This document shows, piece by piece, positions 36,037-42,773 of a stretch of 64,000 nucleotides of DNA. Numbering within the stretch: the stretch's first letter is position 1; the number at the start of each line of letters is the position of its first letter. This DNA is from Dokdonia sp. PRO95 (GTDB lineage: Bacteria > Bacteroidota > Bacteroidia > Flavobacteriales > Flavobacteriaceae). Below the pieces are notes generated by a model. It ran no database searches. It had not been told where the DNA came from and saw only the letters and a program-made list of their open reading frames with translations. The stretch lies in contig NZ_CM001837.1 in NCBI RefSeq assembly GCF_000355805.1, positions 656,409 through 720,408 on the forward strand, in the 5' to 3' direction. Both the position numbers and the translations under genes were made by a program.

Positions 36037-36391
36037 CGCAAGCCGTTATGGCAAAAAACATTTAAGACTGTTGTAATTGACTTTAAATAATCAATTATGA
36101 TTTGGGGTGAAAGCCAAGCATTCTTGCTTGGCTTTCTTTATGCCCTTAAGTCAAGGATTGGCTTTCACAACAAATCATAACGGGGTCGCGAGTAGACAAG
36201 CTTTAATGCTAGCACTATTTTAAAACGAGCGGTTTTATGTATTTTTCATTCTTGCTTGGCTTTCTTTATGCCCTTAAGTCAAGGGGTGGCTTTCACAACA
36301 AATCATAACGGGGTCGCGAGTAGACAAGCTCTAATGCTAGCACTATTTTAAAACGAGCGGTTTTATGTATTTTTCATGCTTGCTTGGCTTT
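36037..36391 (+). ncRNA. Candidate structured non-coding RNA with competing hairpins
   Basis: No open frame is credible. CCGTTATG (36043) can pair with CATAACGG (36176). ATGATTTG plus TGAAAGCCAA (36097-36117) can pair with TTGGCTTTCA plus CAAATCAT (36158-36178). The same GAAAGCCAAGC (36109) can instead pair perfectly with GCTTGGCTTTC (36126) in a local hairpin with a six-base loop. The right arms recur 128 bases downstream because of a tandem duplication. No known RNA family is recognised. Transcription is inferred only from the -7 box. Confidence 0.4.
36119..36391 (+). repeat. Tandem 128-bp direct repeat, about 2.1 copies
   Basis: Unit 1 is 36119-36246, unit 2 is 36247-36374, and a partial third covers 36375-36391. 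The two full units differ at only three positions that I can see (AGGATTGG/AGGGGTGG and AGCTTTAA/AGCTCTAA). Each includes a small hairpin TAAAAC-GAGCG-GTTTTA. Confidence 0.93.
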
Positions 36392-36725
36392 TACTGTGAT
36401 TGAGGTTAAGTTCTAATACCCGATATGTTCATTTTTTTCATTGACAAAAAAACGAACCAAAAAAGTCTAGACTTAACCGAACTTTGCTAAAAATTTCCCT
36501 CGCTACGGCACAAACTAAAAGTCATCGCTGATTATGTCTTTCTAAGCTTATTTTGAAATACGTCTATTATATAGTATTGAATAGGCTGTAGCTAGTTTGC
36601 TTAACCCTCCACTCATTTCATTTTTTACGCAAAATTCGCTTAGGTCATTAAGTTTGGGCATTACTATTTATCAACACTGCTGCTATATCTAAGTACATCT
36701 TCTTACATTTGAGTTTTAGCCGTAA
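36392..36725. other. Gene-free spacer before polA
   Basis: About 330 bases with no plausible gene. It contains A-rich stretches and a block (36465-36530) of moderate GC content without clear structure. The polA promoter is probably at the right end but no consensus box stands out. Confidence 0.45.
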
Positions 36726-36745
36726 TACGCTTTCGCGAAAGCGTA
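36726..36745. repeat. Palindromic element copy 13 (full 20 bp)
   Basis: Perfect 20-bp copy 17 bases before the preferred polA start. If translation began at the upstream TTG (36709) it would be read as LSRKR, a different phase from the five genuine in-gene copies. Confidence 0.95.
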
Positions 36746-36762
36746 ATTCAAAACACCTTCAC

Positions 36763-39612
36763 GTGACCAATACCACCGAGAATACCCAGAAGAGATTATT
36801 TTTACTAGATGCATATGCGCTCATTTTTAGGGGGTATTATGCACTCATAAAAAACCCACGTATCACAAGCACCGGCATGGATGTGAGTGCAATTATGGGC
36901 TTTACTAATAGTCTTTTTGATGTTATAAAAAGAGAACGTCCAGACCATCTTGCTGTGGCTTTTGACAAAGGTGGAAGCTCTGCACGTGTAGAAGCTTATG
37001 AAGATTACAAAGCAAACCGCGATGAAACTCCAGAGGCAATACGCATCGCGATTCCTCATATCCAAGAGATTCTTAAGGCTATGCACATCCCCATTATAGA
37101 GCGCCAAGGTGTAGAAGCAGATGACCTCATAGGAACCCTATCTAAGCAAGCCGAAAAGGAAGGTTTTAAGGTTTATATGGTCACACCAGATAAAGACTAT
37201 GCACAGCTAGTATCTGAAAATATCTTTATGTACAAGCCTGCCAGAATGGGTAACGGTATAGAAATATGGGGTATTCCAGAAGTCCAAAAACGCTTTGAAG
37301 TAGAACGCCCAGAACAGGTTATTGATTACCTAGGAATGATGGGTGATGCCTCAGATAACATACCTGGACTTCCAGGTGTGGGCGATAAAACGGCAAAAAA
37401 ATTTATTGCTGCATATGGATCTATGGAGGGCTTACTTGAAAATACAGATAAGCTCAAAGGTAAAATGAAGGAGAAAGTAATTGCAAATGCAGAGCTAGGC
37501 CTACTTTCAAAAAAGCTAGCCACTATAATGCTAGACTGTGATGTAACTTTTGATGCAAAAGATTACGAACTTTCTGAGCCAGATGCTGAGGCTGTGGGTA
37601 AGAAGTTTGAAGAACTTGAGTTCCGCCGAATGAAGGATCAGTTTATCAAAATATTTTCTGGAGAAGCAGATCAAGGAACGCAAGTTTCTTCTACACCTTC
37701 GGCAAAGAAAGCAGCTGCTCCTAGTGCTGGAGCTGGTCAGTTTTCATTATTTGGTGGTGATAGCGGGGCGACTGCAGCCGCAGTTTCTGATGCGTCAACA
37801 CGAAAGACTATAAAAGACACGCAACATTTTTATCAAAAAGTTGATAGTCCGCTTGCGCGAAAATTATTCATACAAAACCTGAACAATCAGTCTTCTGTTT
37901 GTTTTGACACAGAAACTACAGGTCTCGATCCGCTCGTTGCAGAACTAGTAGGGATTGCTTTTTCATGGGAAGCAGGAAAAGGTTACTACATACCCTTTCC
38001 AGAAAGCAAGGAAGAAGCTCAGGCACTTATAGAAGAGTTGAGACCTTTCTTTGAAAATACCGAAATTGAAAAGATAGGACAGAATTTAAAATACGATATT
38101 AAGGTTCTTGCTAAGTATCATGTAAAGGTAAAAGGCAAACTCTTTGATACCATGCTAGCGCATTATCTCATCAACCCAGACATGCGTCACAATATGGACG
38201 TACTCGCAGAAACCTACCTTAACTACACACCCGTTTCTATTACAGAACTTATAGGGAAGAAAGGAAAGAACCAGAAATCAATGCGCGATGTTTCTGTAGA
38301 CGATCAAACAGAATATGCGGTAGAGGATGCAGATATTACTTTACAACTTAAACATCATTTTGAAAAAGAGCTAGACGAGGCTGGTACTCGCAAGCTATTT
38401 GATGACATAGAAATTCCGTTATTACGTGTGCTAGCGGCTATGGAGGTAGAAGGAATCAATCTTGATGTCTCTTTCTTACAAAGTCTGTCTGGTGACCTCA
38501 ATGCAGATATAGAGCGTCTTACATCAGAAATTTTCGCGGAAGCGGGAGAAGAATTTAATATAGGATCTCCTAAGCAGTTGGGTGAGATTTTATTTGACAA
38601 AATGAAACTTGTCGATAAACCTAAAAAGACAAAAACGGGTCAATACTCTACTGCCGAAGATGTACTCTCGTATCTTGCAAAAGATCACGACATCATCCAG
38701 AAAGTACTAGACTACAGAGGCTTATCAAAATTAAAATCTACCTATGTAGACGCACTACCAGAGCAAGTAGCTCAAGATGGACGCGTGCATACAGATTACA
38801 TGCAAACGGTTGCAGCTACGGGACGTTTGAGCTCAAACAATCCTAACTTACAGAATATTCCAATTCGTACAGAGCGCGGTCGTCAAGTGCGTAAGGCTTT
38901 TGTGCCAAGAGATGAAAATCACACACTACTCGCTGCCGATTATTCTCAAATAGAACTGCGCATTATTGCAGCTTTAAGTGAGGAGGAGAACATGATCCAA
39001 GCCTTTACAGATGGAGAAGACATTCACGCTAGTACAGCTGCCAAAGTTTTTAATGTGCCACTAGAAGAAGTTACTCGCGAGCAACGTAGTAATGCTAAGA
39101 CAGTAAACTTTGGAATTATTTACGGGGTTTCTGCCTTTGGACTTTCTAACCAGACCGATTTATCTCGTGGTGAGGCAAAAGAACTTATAGACAATTATTA
39201 CAAATCATACCCAAAACTACGCAACTACATGAGCGAGCTTGTTGAGTTTGCAAGAGAAAATGGTTATGTAAAAACAGTGTTAGATAGACGTCGCTACCTT
39301 AATGGTATTAACTCTAGCAACGGAGTTGTGCGAGGCGCAGCCGAGCGAAATGCGGTGAATGCTCCTATACAAGGAAGCGCAGCAGATATTATTAAAATCG
39401 CGATGATTAATATTTTTGAAAAGCTAGAAAACAGCCACTACAAAACAAAGATGCTGCTTCAAGTACATGATGAACTTGTTTTTGATGTTCCTAATGACGA
39501 GCTAGACGCCATTAAAGAGCTCATCAAGACAGAAATGGAAAGTGCTTTTAAGATGGCCGTGCCGCTTGATGTTGAGGTTGGACTAGGTCAGAATTGGCTT
39601 GAGGCGCATTAA
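36763..39612 (+). CDS. polA: DNA polymerase I
   Basis: A 949-residue three-domain enzyme for repair and Okazaki-fragment processing. The 5' nuclease domain begins KRLFLLDAYALIFRGYYAL; the 3'-5' exonuclease has an intact DTETTGLDP; polymerase motifs A (DYSQIELRIIA), B (RSNAKTVNFGIIYG) and C (QVHDELVFD) are intact. The GTG at 36763 is preferred: it sits just before the conserved start, while the longer frame to a TTG at 36709 passes through a palindromic element. A possible decayed element (TTTCGCGGAAGCG at 38532) encodes FAEA near residue 592. Gaps on both sides suggest it is transcribed alone. Confidence 0.95.
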   Translation: MTNTTENTQKRLFLLDAYALIFRGYYALIKNPRITSTGMDVSAIMGFTNSLFDVIKRERPDHLAVAFDKGGSSARVEAYEDYKANRDETPEAIRIAIPHIQEILKAMHIPIIERQGVEADDLIGTLSKQAEKEGFKVYMVTPDKDYAQLVSENIFMYKPARMGNGIEIWGIPEVQKRFEVERPEQVIDYLGMMGDASDNIPGLPGVGDKTAKKFIAAYGSMEGLLENTDKLKGKMKEKVIANAELGLLSKKLATIMLDCDVTFDAKDYELSEPDAEAVGKKFEELEFRRMKDQFIKIFSGEADQGTQVSSTPSAKKAAAPSAGAGQFSLFGGDSGATAAAVSDASTRKTIKDTQHFYQKVDSPLARKLFIQNLNNQSSVCFDTETTGLDPLVAELVGIAFSWEAGKGYYIPFPESKEEAQALIEELRPFFENTEIEKIGQNLKYDIKVLAKYHVKVKGKLFDTMLAHYLINPDMRHNMDVLAETYLNYTPVSITELIGKKGKNQKSMRDVSVDDQTEYAVEDADITLQLKHHFEKELDEAGTRKLFDDIEIPLLRVLAAMEVEGINLDVSFLQSLSGDLNADIERLTSEIFAEAGEEFNIGSPKQLGEILFDKMKLVDKPKKTKTGQYSTAEDVLSYLAKDHDIIQKVLDYRGLSKLKSTYVDALPEQVAQDGRVHTDYMQTVAATGRLSSNNPNLQNIPIRTERGRQVRKAFVPRDENHTLLAADYSQIELRIIAALSEEENMIQAFTDGEDIHASTAAKVFNVPLEEVTREQRSNAKTVNFGIIYGVSAFGLSNQTDLSRGEAKELIDNYYKSYPKLRNYMSELVEFARENGYVKTVLDRRRYLNGINSSNGVVRGAAERNAVNAPIQGSAADIIKIAMINIFEKLENSHYKTKMLLQVHDELVFDVPNDELDAIKELIKTEMESAFKMAVPLDVEVGLGQNWLEAH

Positions 39613-39698
39613 AAATAGCTTAGATAAATTAACATCTGAAAATTAGTAATTAAACATTTATTAACAATAATATACAAGTAAATTATTGAGTTAAAGTA

Positions 39699-39706
39699 TA
39701 GATTTG
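39699..39706 (+). promoter_or_regulatory. -7 element of the LipL32-family gene
   Basis: TAGATTTG, 32 bases before the ATG. The nearest TTG (39686) is too close to be a normal -33 box. Confidence 0.4.
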
Positions 39707-39737
39707 GCGCTTATTAAAATCTAACACATCAATACCA

Positions 39738-40424
39738 ATGAAAACACTCAAAAACATCAGTTTATTAGCCCTCTTTTTATTTGCTGTAGGAGCAAGTAAC
39801 ATGAATGCTCAGAAGCTAAAAGCCTTCGGAAGTTCTATTGAAAAGAAAATAGGACCCGTAACAAAAAGAGTTCCTTACTTAGACGTAGTAAGCTATTTAG
39901 GTCATGCTGCTCCTGGTACAGAAAATGAAATCAAAGATGGAAAGAAATTTTACTACATCTACTTATGGGTTCCTGCTGTAGCACCAGAATTAGGATTAAG
40001 AATGATGTCTCCTGCTGGAAAAGTAAAAACCAAAAACCCAATTGTAGGTGCAGGTTATGAAGAAAACAAAGACTCAAAAGATTATTTTGACACTTACATC
40101 ACTTTAGAGAGATCAAGCGTTTTTACAAAAGATGGAATTGCAGGTTCTGCAAACGCAACTTGGACTACTCTTGAGAGAAACGATGATAGTGGAGAAATGC
40201 CAAAGCAACCAAGCGGAAGCAGCTACAACTCTCTTTTACGTTACGAAAGCCAAGCAAGCAACCCTTTAAAAGCATTAACTAAAGGACTATACAGAATAGG
40301 ATTTACTACTTACAAAACAGGTGAGGTAAATGGAACATTCTTAGCTCAAGTAGGTTCTCCAGTAAAATTACCTGGAGTTGTGATGTCTAACACACTAGAA
40401 GGACTTCTAGAGCAAATGGACTAA
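39738..40424 (+). CDS. LipL32-family exported protein
   Basis: A 228-residue protein with a signal peptide (about 1-25, ending NMNAQ) and no lipobox Cys, so it is probably secreted or periplasmic rather than lipid-anchored. Three blocks match LipL32, the major surface lipoprotein of pathogenic Leptospira, as I recall that sequence: YYIYLWVPAVAPELGLRMMSP, YFDTYITLERSSVF and GLYRIGFTTYKTGEVNGTF, in the same order and spacing. The LipL32 fold is a jelly roll reported to bind calcium and matrix proteins. Known relatives occur in marine Pseudoalteromonas. The role here is unknown. It stands alone between polA and a convergent lipoprotein gene, with a strong terminator after it. Confidence 0.82.
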   Translation: MKTLKNISLLALFLFAVGASNMNAQKLKAFGSSIEKKIGPVTKRVPYLDVVSYLGHAAPGTENEIKDGKKFYYIYLWVPAVAPELGLRMMSPAGKVKTKNPIVGAGYEENKDSKDYFDTYITLERSSVFTKDGIAGSANATWTTLERNDDSGEMPKQPSGSSYNSLLRYESQASNPLKALTKGLYRIGFTTYKTGEVNGTFLAQVGSPVKLPGVVMSNTLEGLLEQMD

Positions 40425-40480
40425 TTAGTATTCATTACTAAACTATCTTCAACTACGCTTTATAAAAGCAGTTAAAAATA

Positions 40481-40513
40481 AAAGCCCAAATATCTTGCGA
40501 TATTTGGGCTTTC
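40481..40513. terminator. Bidirectional intrinsic terminator
   Basis: AAAGCCCAAATATC pairs perfectly with GATATTTGGGCTTT around a TTGC loop, serving the LipL32-family gene and the convergent lipoprotein gene. Confidence 0.92.
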
Positions 40514-40540
40514 TTATTTGTACTATTTTATATTTTCTAG

Positions 40541-41044
40541 TTACTCTCTCACGTAAGTAGATATTGCCATTGTATCGTCAAAACCTCCCATAGGTGCATT
40601 ATTTAATAAGTCTCTAGTAAGTGTTTCTTCAAATCTCAATGTATCCCTATCTTCAGAGAGCAACCCTACAATACTATTATCAATAGTTACTGTTCTCTCG
40701 GTCTGCACATATGACGGAGGATTTACATAGTTGATTACTACTAGGCATATAAATTCGTTTAAATGACCATTCCCATCATCATCTACACATGTAGTAATAG
40801 GATAAGGCGGTATCACCGTGTTATCCGATCCAAAAGTAATCTGCTGCGGACTCAGAACTGCTCCGTTTTCCTCCAATAAGTTAGTTGAAAGAATACCATC
40901 ATTATTTAAATCTAATGGCACGGTAATCTCGTAAGATATTTGTTTGTATACACCTCCCTTGACGCTGTCTTTCTTACTAACATCGTCATCACCGCAGCTA
41001 AAAAAGCTAAGAGCTACAAGAGAAAAAATATTAATCCGTTTCAT
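40541..41044 (-). CDS. Small lipoprotein, paralogue of the next gene
   Basis: The ATG at 41044 starts a lipoprotein signal (MKRINIFSLVALSFFSC), giving 167 residues; the longer frame to 41170 has no signal at its start. The mature part contains DLNNDGILS, an EF-hand-like or dockerin-like Asp/Asn loop, and shares the plan of the neighbour at 41217-41711: G-(V/E)-Y-x-x-(I/V)-SY, DxNxDGI, PP(Y/N)P, CVD-DG, P-(S/T)-YVQ/TQ. No family is recognised. It is downstream of its paralogue, with 172 bases between. Confidence 0.7.
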   Translation of the reverse strand: MKRINIFSLVALSFFSCGDDDVSKKDSVKGGVYKQISYEITVPLDLNNDGILSTNLLEENGAVLSPQQITFGSDNTVIPPYPITTCVDDDGNGHLNEFICLVVINYVNPPSYVQTERTVTIDNSIVGLLSEDRDTLRFEETLTRDLLNNAPMGGFDDTMAISTYVRE

Positions 41045-41216
41045 AATTAAATTTACTATTTCAAATATAGAGCGTTCTTGCATTAGATTATTAAGTAAGT
41101 GTAACAATTTTAACATTTTACTTAAATCTATGGGGATCACATATTTCGATTGCATAAAAAAGCCAGACATTCATTAATTGAATATCTAGCTTTGAGTTAT
41201 TAATAGTAGCTTACTA

Positions 41217-41711
41217 CTATTGTTTTTGATAGGTTACTGTTACCACCTCTTGTTCTGAAGTGGTCGTTCCATCATTGTTATTTCTTTTTTTATAAAAAAT
41301 TTCTTTAAATACGATAGTTTCAAAATCTGCAGAAACCTCACCTTCCATATTATTTTCGATAATAACAGCATTTTTATTCTGGGTGTAAGTAGGAAGAGGA
41401 TCGTAATCTGCGATTACCCCGCAGTAATTTAATACGTCACCATCTTCAGTTGCATCAACACATACTCTTAATGGATTAGGTGGATATACTTTGTTATCCT
41501 CTCTAAAAGACACGCCTTGCGCTAAAATGCTACGATCTAACTCATCAAATAATTCAATGGAAGCAATTCCATCACCATTAATATCTATAGCGTTTTCAAC
41601 TTTATAGGATACCGCGAGATACGTTTCTCCCTTTACAGATAACTCATTTTGGTTGTCGTCACTAGAACAACTCAAAGTCAGAATAAATAACACTAATGCT
41701 ATATACTTCAT
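41217..41711 (-). CDS. Small lipoprotein with an EF-hand-like loop
   Basis: A 164-residue product with a lipoprotein signal (MKYIALVLFILTLSC) and SSDDNQN linker. DINGDGIAS is an EF-hand-like calcium-loop candidate in the same place as in the downstream paralogue. It ends with strands rich in Val/Thr (EQEVVTVTYQKQ). Overall identity with the paralogue is modest but the order of motifs is the same, so this is an old tandem duplication. Function unknown; surface or periplasmic placement follows from the lipobox. Confidence 0.7.
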   Translation of the reverse strand: MKYIALVLFILTLSCSSDDNQNELSVKGETYLAVSYKVENAIDINGDGIASIELFDELDRSILAQGVSFREDNKVYPPNPLRVCVDATEDGDVLNYCGVIADYDPLPTYTQNKNAVIIENNMEGEVSADFETIVFKEIFYKKRNNNDGTTTSEQEVVTVTYQKQ

Positions 41712-41750
41712 TTATAAGTGTTTTGATGTGACCAAAGTAATAATTATTAA

Positions 41751-41764
41751 GCTTTCGCGAAAGC
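41751..41764. repeat. Palindromic element copy 14
   Basis: GCTTTCGCGAAAGC 14-bp core, between a lipoprotein gene start and the terminator of the gene upstream. Confidence 0.88.
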
Positions 41765-41773
41765 ATAACTAGA

Positions 41774-41815
41774 AAAAACCCCAAATTCTTATCACTAAGA
41801 ATTTGGGGTTTTTGT
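41774..41815 (-). terminator. Intrinsic terminator
   Basis: AAAACCCCAAATTCTT pairs with AAGAATTTGGGGTTTT around an ATCACT loop. It ends the gene at 41843-42664. Confidence 0.9.
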
Positions 41816-41842
41816 TTTAAAATAAATATTTAAATGTCCAAC

Positions 41843-42664
41843 TTATCGATACGCTTTATAGACCACTACTATCTGATTAGTTCTATCACCAGTTGCTGCA
41901 CTAATAAAACGATCTACATTAAGTGTAAATCCATCAGTATCAAAACTATCTAAAGATGCTCTAATAAAACCTCCTTGAGTCGTTCCGCTTGATCCACCAC
42001 TTGTGCCGTCATCAGAAAGTGGCGATCCATTATTATTTATAAAATAAGCTGCTACACAATAATCTTCTGAAGCGTATGTCCCTATATTATTAATACTTGA
42101 ACCACTAAAGGCATTTGAAATCACTTGTTGATCTATCGCACCAGAACCACCATTTATAGCATAACCCGTAGTCATTCCGCCAGCCATTCTAATATCGTTT
42201 GAATTATTTGCACCAGATCTAGCTGTACCTTCATCAAAACCTTGCACTCTATTTATTGCTGTAAACTCAACAGAGCTAGGCTCAAAACCTACTCCTGTAA
42301 CATTAATTACTCCAGAGCCATCTATGAGAATCTTACCAAAACGTACCGTACTTTGGTTTGCTCGTGCTACTTGATTCCACTGACTATCTTGCCAAAAATA
42401 AAATCCTTTTGAAGTTAAAGCACCATCACCTGTATTGTATACCATAGTACCTTCTATGAGATTAGGTCCATTAGGGTTTACTACAGTAGTAACATCGGAT
42501 ATGGAATTTAAATCTACACGTGGGATTAGAAGACCACTATCACTACTTGTTATATCAAGAGCTGCATAAGGTGATACTGTCCCTACGCCTACTTGACTAT
42601 AGCTAACTGTTTTAAATAAAACGAATACTAGTACTAAAATTAGTCCTTGCCTCACTCCTATCAT
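41843..42664 (-). CDS. Exported GVGT/LDI-type Bacteroidetes structural protein
   Basis: A 273-residue protein with a signal peptide (about 1-23) followed by VGVGTVSPYAALDITSSDSGLLIPRV, a mature N terminus shared by many secreted flavobacterial proteins whose fold resembles phage tail-fibre or collar repeats. Next comes EGTMVYNTGDG, then KGFYFWQDSQWNQV, a short block typical of the same group. The C-terminal half is Gly/Ser/Asn-rich with no known domain. It lacks a visible type IX sorting tail. Probably extracellular or surface-linked; function unknown. Confidence 0.65.
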   Translation of the reverse strand: MIGVRQGLILVLVFVLFKTVSYSQVGVGTVSPYAALDITSSDSGLLIPRVDLNSISDVTTVVNPNGPNLIEGTMVYNTGDGALTSKGFYFWQDSQWNQVARANQSTVRFGKILIDGSGVINVTGVGFEPSSVEFTAINRVQGFDEGTARSGANNSNDIRMAGGMTTGYAINGGSGAIDQQVISNAFSGSSINNIGTYASEDYCVAAYFINNNGSPLSDDGTSGGSSGTTQGGFIRASLDSFDTDGFTLNVDRFISAATGDRTNQIVVVYKAYR

Positions 42665-42773
42665 TTATCAAAAATTTTAAATGTTAATCGTATAGTTTCT
42701 ACATAATTACAAATTACTAAAGTGATAGCAATAGAAAAAACACACACTTTACAAATTTTTGAGAAATACGCAT

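Noticed and set aside
36119-36391. Type III toxin-antitoxin RNA repeat
   Set aside because: The units are 128 bases, not about 35, and the following gene is polA, not a ToxN-type nuclease.
36709-36762. N-terminal extension of PolA from a TTG
   Set aside because: It consists largely of a palindromic element read in the LSRKR phase, and conserved PolA starts just after the GTG at 36763.
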